From Rhizobiaceae bacterium (GTDB lineage Bacteria; Pseudomonadota; Alphaproteobacteria; Rhizobiales; Rhizobiaceae), in contig JACVCH010000010.1 of the NCBI GenBank assembly GCA_016742175.1, positions 60,371 to 124,370 of the forward strand: 64,000 nucleotides of DNA. Direction: 5' to 3'. This document shows, one piece after another, positions 17,272-25,699 of this stretch (position 1 is the first letter of the stretch; every line of letters starts with the position of its first letter). Position numbers and translations under genes: made by a program. Below the pieces are notes generated by a model. The model saw only the letters and a program-made list of their open reading frames with translations, was not told the origin of the DNA and did not search any database.

Positions 17272-20200
17272 ATGACGCTGCACGATGTCGCGCTGAACGA
17301 CAAATACGACCTCGCGAAGGAACGCATCTTCATTTCCGGCGCGCAGGCGATCGTGCGCATGCTGATGATGCAGCGCGAGCGCGACCGGCGCGCGGGTCTG
17401 TCCACGGCCGGGTTCGTGTCGGGCTATCGCGGCTCGCCGCTCGGCGGGCTCGACCAGCAATTGTGGAAGGCCAAGCGCGAACTGCAGCAGTCCGACATCG
17501 TCTTCCAGGCCGGGCTCAACGAGGAGCTGGCCGCGACCGCGTGCTGGGGCACGCAGCAGACCGAGCTTCTGGGCGAAGGCCGGCATGACGGCGTCTTCGC
17601 GCTATGGTACGGCAAGGGTCCGGGCGTCGACCGTTCGGGCGACGTCTTCCGCCACGCCAATCTCGCCGGCACCTCGCCGCATGGCGGCGTCCTCGCGCTG
17701 ATGGGCGACGATCACACGGCCGAATCCTCCACCAACGCCCATGCGACGGAATTCCTCTTCGTCGACACGATGAGCCCGATCTTCAATCCGGCCGGCGTGC
17801 AGGAACTCGTCGATTACGGCCTCTATGGCTTTGCGCTGTCGCGCTATGCCGGCGTCTGGTCGGCGATGAAATGCGTCAAGGACAACATCGAATCGACCGC
17901 CTCGGTCGACGTCTCGCTCGACCGGGTGAACATCACGCTGCCCGAGATCGAGATGCCGCAGGGCGGGCTTTCGATCCGCCACGAGATCGACCAGATGGGG
18001 CAGGAGGCGCGGCTTCACGAATACAAGCGCATGGCTGCCGCCGCCTTCATCCGCGCCAATCCGCTCAACCGCATCGTCTATTCGGGCGGCGCGAACGCGC
18101 GGCTCGGCATCATCACCGTCGGCAAGTCCTATCTCGACGTGCGCCAGGCGCTCGACGACATCGGCATCGACGAGGCGCGCGCCAATCAGCTCGGCATCCG
18201 CCTGTTCAAGGTCGCGTGCCCGTGGCCGCTCGACTACGAGCACATCAGCCAGTTCGCGGACGGCCTCGAATCCATCGTCGTGGTGGAGGAAAAGCGCTCG
18301 CTGATCGAAGTGCAGATGCGCGAGAACCTCTACGGCACCGCCATGCAGCCGGCCATCGTCGGCAAGAAGGACGAGCGCGGCGACTGGCTCTTCCCGGCGC
18401 GCGGCGCGCTCGACCCGAACGACATCGCCATCGCCATCGGCGAACGCGTGCTGCGCACGATCGGCCATTCGGAGGAGATCGCTGCCCGCGTCGCGCAGAT
18501 GCGCCAGTTCCAGGCGATGATGGCCGAGACGCAGAACGTGTCCAACCGCACGCCCTATTTCTGCTCGGGCTGCCCGCACAATTCCTCGACCAAGGTGCCG
18601 GAAGGCTCGATCGCCGCCGCCGGCATCGGCTGCCACTTCATGTCGCTGTGGATGGATCGCAGTACCGTCGGCTTCACCGCCATGGGCGGCGAGGGCGCGC
18701 AGTGGGTCGGCCAGGCGCCGTTCTCCAAGCGCGACCACATCTTCCAGAATCTCGGCGACGGCACCTACAACCATTCCGGCTCGCTGGCGCTGCGCTTCGC
18801 GCTCGCCTCCGATGCCAACATCACCTACAAGATCCTCTACAACGACGCCGTCGCGATGACCGGCGGCCAGCCGCACGAGGGCGGGCTGACCGTCGACATG
18901 ATCGCGAACCAGGTGCGCGGCGAGGGTGTCGAGCGCATCGCCATCGTCACCGACGAGCCCGACAAATATGGCGGCCGCGTCCAGTTCCCGGCCGGCGCCA
19001 CGATCCATCACCGCGACGACCTCGACGCCGTCCAGCGCGAGCTGCGCGAAATCGAAGGCGTCTCGGTCCTCCTCTACGACCAGACCTGCGCGGCCGAAAA
19101 GCGCCGCCGGCGCAAGCGCGGCACGTTTCCCGATCCCGACAAGCGCGTCATCATCAACGAGCTCGTCTGCGAGGGCTGCGGCGATTGCGGGGTGAAATCC
19201 AACTGCGTCTCCGTGCAGCCGCTCGAAACCGAGTTCGGCCGCAAGCGGCGCATCGACCAGTCGTCCTGCAACAAGGATTTTTCCTGCGTCAACGGCTTCT
19301 GCCCGTCCTTCGTCACCGTCCATGGCGCGCAGATCCGCAAGGCCGAAGGCCGCGCAGGCGCGGCCGATCCGCTGGAGGGGATTCCCGAACCGCGGCTCGC
19401 TTCTCTTGACAGCGGCTGGTCCGGCATCGTCGATGGCATCGGCGGCACCGGCGTCGTCACCATCGGCGCGGTCATCGGCATGGCGGCGCACCTCGAAGGC
19501 AAGGGCTGCGGCGTCATCGACATGGCGGGCCTCGCCCAGAAGGGCGGCGCAGTCTTCAGCCACATGCGCATCGCGAAGACGCCCGAGGACATCCACGCCA
19601 TCCGCGTCTCGGCCGGCAAGGCCGACATGGTTCTCGGCTGCGACCTCGTCGTCTCCGGCAGCGCCAAGATCCTGTCCGCCGCGCGCGAGGGCAAGACGAT
19701 CTTCGTCGGCAACACCGCCGAGGTCATGCCGGGCGATTTCACCCGCTCGGCCGATTTCTCGCTGCCGGTCGAGCGCGTCAAGCGCGCTATCGGCAAGGCG
19801 GTCGGCGAGCAGAATGCCCATTTCTTCGACGCCACGCGCGCCGCGCAGACGCTCTTCGGCAATGCGCTCGCAGCCAACATGTTCATGCTCGGCTTCGCCT
19901 ACCAGCACGGCGGCCTGCCGCTGGGGTCCGAGGCGATCGAAAAGGCCATCGAGCTCAACGGCCAGGCCGTCAAGATGAACCTCCAGGCATTCCGCTGGGG
20001 CCGCCGCGCCGCCGTGAAGCCGCAGGAGATCGCCGAACTCGTCGATGCGGGCGCGACCAAGGCCACCAGGCTCAGCGAGACGCTGGACGAGATCGTCGCG
20101 CGCCGCGTCGAGTTCCTCACCGACTACCAGAACGCGGCCTATGCCGACCGCTACGCGCAGCACGTCGCCTCGATCCGCAAGGCCGAAGAAGCGGCTGTGC

Positions 20201-20742
20201 CGGGCTCGACCGCGCTCAGCGAAGCGGTCGCGCGCAGCCTCTTCAAGCTGATGGCGATCAAGGACGAGTACGAGGTCGCGCGGCTCTACACGGACGGCAG
20301 TTTCAAGCGTCAGCTCGCGCGCGAGTTTTCCGACTACGAGCGGCTCGAATTCCACCTCGCCCCGCCGATCCTCGGCCGCAAGGGCTCCGACGGCGTCGCG
20401 CGCAAGTCGAGCTTCGGGCCGTGGATGATGAAGGCGTTCGGCGTCCTCGCGCGCTTCAAGGGCCTCCGCGGCACGCCACTCGACCTCTTCGGCTACACGG
20501 CCGAACGGCGGCACGAGCGGGAGCTGCTGGCGGCCTATGAGCGCGACCTCGAACTCATCCGCTCGCTCGTTGCGCCCGGCCGCATCGTCGAGGCGACGGC
20601 GCTCGCCTCGCTGCCTGCGGCCATTCGCGGCTTCGGCCACGTCAAGGCGGCAAATGCGGCCAAGGCGACAGCCGAGCGCGCGCGTCTCGTCGAGCGTCTC
20701 AAGGCCGCACCCGCCGCGCCGCGTCTGGAAGCGGCCGAGTGA
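17272..20742 (+). CDS. Indolepyruvate ferredoxin oxidoreductase (fused alpha/beta, IorAB-type)
   Basis: A 1156-residue thiamine-pyrophosphate and iron-sulphur enzyme that oxidatively decarboxylates aryl-2-oxoacids such as indolepyruvate to acyl-CoA, passing electrons to ferredoxin. The order is an N-terminal pyrimidine-type domain (AGFVSGYRGSPLGGLDQ), a TPP-binding region (PYFCSGCPHNSSTK and MGGEGAQWVGQAPF), a Cys cluster (CEGCGDCGVKSNC, about residues 633-645) and a C-terminal gamma/IorB-type domain with GIGGTGVVTIGAVIGMAAH. A GGGAGGAGG site precedes the ATG. The length matches fused versions common in proteobacteria. Confidence 0.92.
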   Translation: MTLHDVALNDKYDLAKERIFISGAQAIVRMLMMQRERDRRAGLSTAGFVSGYRGSPLGGLDQQLWKAKRELQQSDIVFQAGLNEELAATACWGTQQTELLGEGRHDGVFALWYGKGPGVDRSGDVFRHANLAGTSPHGGVLALMGDDHTAESSTNAHATEFLFVDTMSPIFNPAGVQELVDYGLYGFALSRYAGVWSAMKCVKDNIESTASVDVSLDRVNITLPEIEMPQGGLSIRHEIDQMGQEARLHEYKRMAAAAFIRANPLNRIVYSGGANARLGIITVGKSYLDVRQALDDIGIDEARANQLGIRLFKVACPWPLDYEHISQFADGLESIVVVEEKRSLIEVQMRENLYGTAMQPAIVGKKDERGDWLFPARGALDPNDIAIAIGERVLRTIGHSEEIAARVAQMRQFQAMMAETQNVSNRTPYFCSGCPHNSSTKVPEGSIAAAGIGCHFMSLWMDRSTVGFTAMGGEGAQWVGQAPFSKRDHIFQNLGDGTYNHSGSLALRFALASDANITYKILYNDAVAMTGGQPHEGGLTVDMIANQVRGEGVERIAIVTDEPDKYGGRVQFPAGATIHHRDDLDAVQRELREIEGVSVLLYDQTCAAEKRRRRKRGTFPDPDKRVIINELVCEGCGDCGVKSNCVSVQPLETEFGRKRRIDQSSCNKDFSCVNGFCPSFVTVHGAQIRKAEGRAGAADPLEGIPEPRLASLDSGWSGIVDGIGGTGVVTIGAVIGMAAHLEGKGCGVIDMAGLAQKGGAVFSHMRIAKTPEDIHAIRVSAGKADMVLGCDLVVSGSAKILSAAREGKTIFVGNTAEVMPGDFTRSADFSLPVERVKRAIGKAVGEQNAHFFDATRAAQTLFGNALAANMFMLGFAYQHGGLPLGSEAIEKAIELNGQAVKMNLQAFRWGRRAAVKPQEIAELVDAGATKATRLSETLDEIVARRVEFLTDYQNAAYADRYAQHVASIRKAEEAAVPGSTALSEAVARSLFKLMAIKDEYEVARLYTDGSFKRQLAREFSDYERLEFHLAPPILGRKGSDGVARKSSFGPWMMKAFGVLARFKGLRGTPLDLFGYTAERRHERELLAAYERDLELIRSLVAPGRIVEATALASLPAAIRGFGHVKAANAAKATAERARLVERLKAAPAAPRLEAAE

Positions 20743-20819
20743 AGACTTTCGGCAGGGCATCAATCTTTATTTAATGGGGTTCTGGCACTGCTAAGACCGG
20801 CAAAAACCAGGACCCCGAG

Positions 20820-23120
20820 TTGAAGAGCGCCCGAAACTCCGTTCCACAGGACATCTATGTCGGCTTTGTCCGGTCGTTGTTCAACGATCCGGGCATCCTG
20901 CTGATCGGCGGCCTGTGCCAGGGGCTGATCGCGCTCCTGGTCTACCGCACGACGGAAAACGTCGTTTATGCGGGGCTCGGCGCGGCGCTGTTCCTGTCGG
21001 CCTTCTATCGCTACTGGTCGATCCGGCGCGTGCAGACGACGAACGCGATCATCGACGTTCCTTCGGCACGACGGGCGGAACGGTCCTACATCGTCGGCGG
21101 CGCGATCCAGGGCGCCTGCGCCGGCGCCTTCTGCTTCACCTCGATCGTGCTCATTCCCGACGCCTTCGGCGAACTCGCCGCCGTTGCGGTCATCATGGGC
21201 GGCTCCGTCACCATCGTCGGGCGCAATTACGGCTCCAAGCGCATGGTCGCCGTCCTCGCCGTCACCGGCGTCCTGCCGATCGCGCTCGGCCTGATCCTCA
21301 AGGGCGATCTCAACTATTTCGTCCTCGGCCTCTACATCATCCCGTTCATGTTCATCATCGCCAAGATGGCAGAGAACGTGCGCACGATGCTGTTCGCGGC
21401 GATCTCGGAAGAGCGCAACTCCAAATATCTCGCGCAGCGCTTCGACCGCGCGCTCAACACCATGCCGCACGGCCTGGTCATGCTCAGCCCGGAAGGCAAG
21501 GCCGTGGTCTCGAACAGCCAGGCCGCCTCCGCGCTCGGCTTCGAGGATGCCTCGCAACTCCAGAACCGCACCTTGAAGGCGCTGCTCCTGCGCGTCGCCG
21601 CCGGCGGGCTCCTGTCGACCTCCGACGCCAATTTCGCCGATGTCGAACTGATGAAGGCGATCCGCGAGGGGCGCGACCGCAAGCTGCTCCTGAAGCTGAC
21701 GGACGGGCGCTATCTCGAATTCACCGCGCGCTCCGGCCGCGACGAACTCGGCGTCATCACCTTCGAGGAGGTGACGCAGCGCGTCGAATCCGAGGACAAG
21801 ATCCGCTACATGGCCCGCTATGACGGGCTGACCGGCCTGCCGAACCGCGAATATTTTAACGAGCTGGTGGCCGATGCCGTCGCGGTCGGAGACCGGCGCC
21901 GCACGATCGGCCTCGTCGTCTTCGACCTCGACGATTTCAAGACGGTCAACGACACGCTCGGCCATCCGGTCGGCGACGGGCTCATCTATGCCGTCGCCGA
22001 GAAGCTCCGGCAGTTCGAGAGCGAGGACATCTTCGTCAGCCGGTTCGGCGGCGACGAATTCGCGCTCTATTTCGACGACGTTCTCGACGAGACCGCCTTT
22101 GCGGCGCGCATGGACGCCATCTTCGCCGCGCTCAAGGGCGACGTCGACGTCGCCGGCCACGCGCTTCGCATCCAGGCCTCGGCCGGAGCGGTGCTCGCCC
22201 CCGTCCATGGCGCCGATGTCGACGGCATGGTGGTGAAGGCGGACCTTGCGCTCTACAAGGCCAAGGAACTCGGCAAGGCCTCCTGGCATCTCTTCGAAGA
22301 CGAGATGGACCAGGCCTTCCGCCGCAAGCAGCTCCTCAAGGCCGACCTGCGCTCGGCGATCGCGGCCAAGGGGTTGCGCGTCGTCTACCAGCCGATCGTG
22401 GCGATGGACACGATGCAGATCTCGACCTGCGAGGCGCTCTGCCGCTGGGACCATCCCGAACTCGGGCCGATCTCGCCGGCCGTCTTCATTCCGCTTGCCG
22501 AGGAGATGGGCATCGTCTCCGAGATCAGCCATTTCGTGCTGGAGGCCGCGACGGCGCAATGCGCGCGCTGGCCGGAGCATATCGGCGTGTCCGTCAACCT
22601 GTCGGCGAAGGATTTCCGCTCGGCCGACATCATCGACCATGTCCGCCGCGCGCTCGACCAGAGCGGACTTTGCCCGCGCCGCCTCGAGATCGAAGTGACG
22701 GAGACGGCGCTTCTCGACGACAAGGCGATGACGCGGCGCTACATCGAGCAGATGAAGAAGATCGGCGTCCGCATCGCGCTCGACGATTTCGGCACCGGCT
22801 ATTCCTCGCTGAGCTACCTTCACACGCTGCCGCTCGACAAGATCAAGATCGACCGGTCCTTCCTCATCGACGTGACGCAGAACGAGCGCGCGCTCGAACT
22901 CCTGCGCGGCATCGTCAACATGTCGCGCCCGCTCGGCCTGACGGTGACGATCGAGGGCGTGGAGACGTTCGAGCAGTTGAAAACGCTCGCCGAGCACATC
23001 AAGCCCGACCTTCTGCAGGGCTTCCTCTTCGGCGCGGCGCTGACCGCGTCCGGCATCGAGACCATGGCGCACACGACCTGGCCGTTCGCCAAGGAACTCA
23101 AGAGCGTGCGGCGGTCCTGA
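20820..23120 (+). CDS. Membrane GGDEF-EAL cyclic-di-GMP protein
   Basis: About 766 residues. The N-terminal 180 residues hold five or six membrane segments, followed by a PAS-like region (about 205-310), a GGDEF domain (about 345-500) with intact RFGGDEFA, and an EAL domain (about 510-755) with CEALCRWDHP, EVTETALLDD, DDFGTGYSSLSYL and KIDRSFL. Both catalytic sites look intact, so it may make and degrade c-di-GMP. The RxxD inhibitory site before GGDEF is absent (ESED instead). The only start that fits is a TTG at 20820. A 143-base palindrome follows directly. Confidence 0.9.
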   Translation: MKSARNSVPQDIYVGFVRSLFNDPGILLIGGLCQGLIALLVYRTTENVVYAGLGAALFLSAFYRYWSIRRVQTTNAIIDVPSARRAERSYIVGGAIQGACAGAFCFTSIVLIPDAFGELAAVAVIMGGSVTIVGRNYGSKRMVAVLAVTGVLPIALGLILKGDLNYFVLGLYIIPFMFIIAKMAENVRTMLFAAISEERNSKYLAQRFDRALNTMPHGLVMLSPEGKAVVSNSQAASALGFEDASQLQNRTLKALLLRVAAGGLLSTSDANFADVELMKAIREGRDRKLLLKLTDGRYLEFTARSGRDELGVITFEEVTQRVESEDKIRYMARYDGLTGLPNREYFNELVADAVAVGDRRRTIGLVVFDLDDFKTVNDTLGHPVGDGLIYAVAEKLRQFESEDIFVSRFGGDEFALYFDDVLDETAFAARMDAIFAALKGDVDVAGHALRIQASAGAVLAPVHGADVDGMVVKADLALYKAKELGKASWHLFEDEMDQAFRRKQLLKADLRSAIAAKGLRVVYQPIVAMDTMQISTCEALCRWDHPELGPISPAVFIPLAEEMGIVSEISHFVLEAATAQCARWPEHIGVSVNLSAKDFRSADIIDHVRRALDQSGLCPRRLEIEVTETALLDDKAMTRRYIEQMKKIGVRIALDDFGTGYSSLSYLHTLPLDKIKIDRSFLIDVTQNERALELLRGIVNMSRPLGLTVTIEGVETFEQLKTLAEHIKPDLLQGFLFGAALTASGIETMAHTTWPFAKELKSVRRS

Positions 23121-23124
23121 TCAA

Positions 23125-23267
23125 GGGTGTGTTAAGATTCAGGACTGAGCGTGCCGAAAATGATGGGTTTCGAGAACCGGAGCGGAATGTACGTTCGGGT
23201 ACCTGAGCACCGGAAGCGCAGAAACCCGTCATTTGCAGGCCGCTCAGGCCTGAATATCAACACACCC
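23125..23267. repeat. 143-base intergenic palindromic element (RIME-like)
   Basis: The outer arms GGTGTGTTAAGATTCAGG (from 23126) and CCTGAATATCAACACACC (to 23266) are near-perfect complements. Inner arms ATGATGGGTTTC and GAAACCCGTCAT extend the pairing, and a further hairpin occupies the centre. It fills the entire gap between the GGDEF-EAL stop and the TAG of the convergent hydrolase gene. It resembles the intergenic mosaic palindromes of rhizobia; this family link is from memory. It may also terminate both transcripts. Confidence 0.8.
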
Positions 23268-24226
23268 TAGACCAGTTCGGGAATCTCGCCCGGTACGAAT
23301 GCGTCGAACGCCGCCCAGAACTGCTCGCGATAGCGGTCGGCTTCCTGCAATATCTCGTGCTGCGCGCCGTCGATGGTGACGAGCGAGGCGCCGCGCAACT
23401 GGCGCGCATAGGCTTCGATCGCCGGCGTCGAGACGAGCGTGTCGGCACCGGCGGCGACCAGAAGCGTCGGGATGCGGTGATCGCGCAGGAAGTCGCGCTC
23501 ATGGACGCGCGCCGCGGCGACCGTCGCCGCATGGACCCAGCCGACCGTCGTCGCGCCGAGCCCCAGCGCCGGATGCTCCTCGTAGATCGCCTGGTTGCGC
23601 GCAAAGCGTTCCGGGTCGCTGGTGACGATGTTGCCCTCGAAGACCTGCCTTGCCGGCCGCCTTTGCCCGCGCGCGAGAAACATGCGGCCGAAGCCGAGCG
23701 CGGTCAGGAGGCCGGTCGCGCGGCGCAGCGTGTCCATGCGCACCGGAATGCGCTCCAGCGTCAGGAGCGGGGCGAGCAGCACCATGCGGCGGATGCGGTT
23801 GGTCAATTTGCGCGCGGCGAAGAGCGCAGTCAGCGCGCCGGTCGAATGGCCGATCAGATAGAACGGCGCGCGGCAGTCCGGCAGCACGATGTGCTCGAGG
23901 AAGCGATCGATGTCGGCGACATGGTCGTCGAAGGAGCGGACATAGCCGCGCCGCGGATTGCGGGTCAGGCGCTGCGATCCGCCCTGGCCGCGCCAGTCGA
24001 ACAGCGCGACGCCGAAGCCCCGCTCCTGCAACTCGCGGACGGTCTCGAAATACTTCTCGATCGCCTCGTTGCGGCCGGGAAAGATCAGCACCGTGCCCTT
24101 GAGCGGGCGGCCCGTCGCGGCAAAGCGCGCATAGCGCAGCTTGATGCCGCCCTTGCCCGCGAACATGCCGGCCTGGGCCTGTTCAGGGATGGGATTGCCG
24201 GCGCTGGCGAAGATCTGGTCGGTCAT
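23267..24226 (-). CDS. Alpha/beta hydrolase (lysophospholipase/monoacylglycerol lipase-like)
   Basis: A 319-residue serine hydrolase. The nucleophile elbow is LIGHSTGALTA (Ser in GHSTG), the acid is probably the Asp in LVAAGADTLV, and the His is in DGAQHEILQE. The N-terminal LIFPGRNEAIEKYFETVREL and FDWRGQGGSQRL match the PldB/monoglyceride-lipase group. No signal peptide is seen. Its TAG is the last base triplet touching the palindrome at 23125-23267. The ribosome binding site is weak, so the exact start is less certain. Confidence 0.85.
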   Translation of the reverse strand: MTDQIFASAGNPIPEQAQAGMFAGKGGIKLRYARFAATGRPLKGTVLIFPGRNEAIEKYFETVRELQERGFGVALFDWRGQGGSQRLTRNPRRGYVRSFDDHVADIDRFLEHIVLPDCRAPFYLIGHSTGALTALFAARKLTNRIRRMVLLAPLLTLERIPVRMDTLRRATGLLTALGFGRMFLARGQRRPARQVFEGNIVTSDPERFARNQAIYEEHPALGLGATTVGWVHAATVAAARVHERDFLRDHRIPTLLVAAGADTLVSTPAIEAYARQLRGASLVTIDGAQHEILQEADRYREQFWAAFDAFVPGEIPELV

Positions 24227-24291
24227 GGAGCCGTGATAGAAAGCGGCGCGGCCAAAGGCAAAGACTATCGAAGCGGCGGCCCTGAAAAAGG

Positions 24292-24350
24292 TAAGGCCGG
24301 AAGATCCTTGTGGGAGCTTCCGGCCTCTGACGAACCGGGAGGAAGGGACG
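24292..24350 (-). ncRNA. Possible minus-strand terminator or small RNA 3' end
   Basis: AGGCCGGAAG and CTTCCGGCCT (about 24294-24327) form a 10-base stem. On the minus strand this hairpin is followed by TTACCTTTTTC, as in a terminator, and preceded by CCCTTCCTCCC (24337-24347 reversed), an anti-Shine-Dalgarno-like stretch. No minus-strand gene ends here. The element could be the 3' end of an unrecognised small RNA, or the purine run on the plus strand could be unrelated. Evidence is thin. Confidence 0.3.
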
Positions 24351-24496
24351 TTACACCCGGTCCGGCTTCGGAGACGACCAAGTGGCTGGAAGGCCGCCTG
24401 TTCGAATTCGATGAGTGGAAGTTAGCGGTCGCGGGCTGAACGGAATCCGAAGCGGCGGTTCATATTCCGTTCATCGTTTCGGCGGTGCGCGAAACT

Positions 24497-24525
24497 CTTG
24501 AAAGCGCGCGGGCGAAAAACCACAT
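24497..24525 (+). promoter_or_regulatory. RpoH-type heat-shock promoter of ibpA
   Basis: CTTGAA at 24497-24502 and CCACAT at 24520-24525, spaced by 17 bases, resemble alphaproteobacterial sigma-32 promoters. A start near 24532 would give a leader of about 100 bases, the usual size for a ROSE-controlled small heat-shock gene. The remainder of the 410-base gap (24227-24636) holds no gene that I can support. Confidence 0.5.
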
Positions 24526-24532
24526 CTGGCGT

Positions 24533-24636
24533 GCGGTCGCCGATGTCGGGGCCGCTGGACATCGACCGGAAAGACCGATGCGTTTTCCGACAGATGCTCC
24601 ACTCGCAAACCATGTTGCTCAACTGGAGAACAGACC
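24533..24636 (+). promoter_or_regulatory. ROSE-type RNA thermometer
   Basis: The leader ends in a hairpin where GTTGCTC (24614-24620) pairs with GAGAAC (24626-24631), leaving a bulged G opposite the ribosome binding site GGAGAA. This is the hallmark of ROSE elements (UUGCU facing the Shine-Dalgarno). An upstream hairpin is formed by CATCG/CGATG around a GGAAAG loop (about 24559-24581). At low temperature the ribosome site is masked; heat melts it. The call rests on motif and context, not on a covariance search. Confidence 0.75.
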
Positions 24637-25101
24637 ATGCGTCATGTTGATTTTTCGCCGCTCTATCGCTCGACCGTCGGCTTCGACCGCCTCTTCACGA
24701 TGCTCGATTCGCTGGCGCAGCCCGATAACGGCCAGTCCTATCCGCCCTACAACATCGAGCGCACCGGCGAGGACGCCTACCGCATCTCGATGGCCGTTGC
24801 GGGCTTTGCCGAGGACGACATCTCGATCGAGGCCCATCGCAACGTGCTGACCGTCAAGGGCGAGAAGCCGGAGACCAAGGACGAGACGTCCGAGTTCCTG
24901 CATCGCGGCATCGCCTCGCGCGCCTTCGAGCGCCGCTTCCAGCTTGCCGACCATGTCGAGGTCGTGGGCGCGCTGTTGAAGAACGGCCTTCTCCACATCG
25001 ACCTGAAGCGTTCGGTGCCGGAAGAAATGAAGCCGCGCAAGATCGCGATCCAGCCGACGCCGGCCTCCGCGAAGCAGATCGAAGGCAACGCGGTCAACTA
25101 A
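24637..25101 (+). CDS. ibpA: Small heat shock protein (Hsp20/IbpA family)
   Basis: A 154-residue ATP-independent holdase chaperone. The N-terminus MRHVDFSPLYRSTVGFDRLF matches rhizobial class A small heat-shock proteins. The alpha-crystallin domain spans about residues 33-130 (YNIERTGEDAYRISMAVAGF to KNGLLHIDLKRSVPEE), with the conserved LKNGLLHIDL strand. Control is by the RpoH-like promoter and ROSE hairpin directly upstream. Its 3' end overlaps the end of the convergent DoxX gene by 8 bases. Confidence 0.93.
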   Translation: MRHVDFSPLYRSTVGFDRLFTMLDSLAQPDNGQSYPPYNIERTGEDAYRISMAVAGFAEDDISIEAHRNVLTVKGEKPETKDETSEFLHRGIASRAFERRFQLADHVEVVGALLKNGLLHIDLKRSVPEEMKPRKIAIQPTPASAKQIEGNAVN

Positions 25102-25699
25102 GCTGCGCGTTTCGCGACGAGATGGCGGCGCCCCTTGCGGGCGCCGCTTTGCGTTTGAGGATTGCGGCGTCGAGCGAAAGTGCGCCGGCGCCCTTGACGA
25201 TCAGGACGGTGAACAGGAACACCCAGAAAAGGCGCTGGTCGAGGATGAGGCCGTCGGAAAAACGGTCGAACGGGGCCCCCGTCGTGTCGGCGCCGACCTG
25301 ATGGACGAAGATGTCGACGAGGCTCTGGACGCTGACGAAGGCGATCATGACGGCAGCCGCAAGACGCGTCGCCAGCCCCACGACGATCAGGAGTGGCAGC
25401 AGGAATTCGGCATAGGTGCCGGCCCAGACCATCAGCCCCCAGGGCAGGAAGGCGACCTGCGAGACGTCACCGCCGGCCGCTTCCACGGCCGGAAGGGCGA
25501 TCTGGTAGTAGGCATTGTCCGAAACGGTGAAAAGGCCGAGATATCCATCGCCGATCTTCGTGCGGGCGGAGTTCCAGAAATAGAAGAGCAGCGTCGCGGC
25601 GAAAACCAGCCGGGCGGCGAGCCCGAGCAGCCAGCGGTCGCCCGCGGCCTCGAGCCGCGACGTGACCTTGTCGTAAATGCGCGTTGCCTGTTCTCTCAT
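25094..25699 (-). CDS. DoxX family membrane protein of the bufferin/gig operon
   Basis: A 201-residue inner-membrane protein with four hydrophobic segments (WLLGLAARLVFAATLLFYFW, WAGTYAEFLLPLLIVVGL, AAAVMIAFVSVQSLVDIF and LFWVFLFTVLIVKGAGAL), typical of DoxX. It corresponds to the GigT-type fourth gene of gig/bufferin operons. Its ATG overlaps the stop of the DUF2063 gene by 4 bases, so the two are translationally coupled. The role of the DoxX member in these operons is not established; a redox or export function is usually proposed. Confidence 0.88.
   Translation of the reverse strand: MREQATRIYDKVTSRLEAAGDRWLLGLAARLVFAATLLFYFWNSARTKIGDGYLGLFTVSDNAYYQIALPAVEAAGGDVSQVAFLPWGLMVWAGTYAEFLLPLLIVVGLATRLAAAVMIAFVSVQSLVDIFVHQVGADTTGAPFDRFSDGLILDQRLFWVFLFTVLIVKGAGALSLDAAILKRKAAPARGAAISSRNAQLS
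25125..25156 (+). terminator. ibpA terminator inside the convergent DoxX gene
   Basis: GCGGCGCCC (25125-25133) and GGGCGCCGC (25139-25147) form a perfect 9-base stem, followed by TTTGCGTTT. It begins 23 bases after the ibpA stop and lies within the last codons of the opposite-strand DoxX gene. Confidence 0.7.

Noticed and set aside
17602..20763. Long open frame antisense to the indolepyruvate oxidoreductase gene
   Set aside because: Same GC-bias shadow. No start signal, no family motifs, and the sense gene has full domain structure.
24422..24622. Small minus-strand reading frame in the ibpA leader region
   Set aside because: It overlaps the promoter and ROSE leader, has no ribosome site and a basic, motif-free product.
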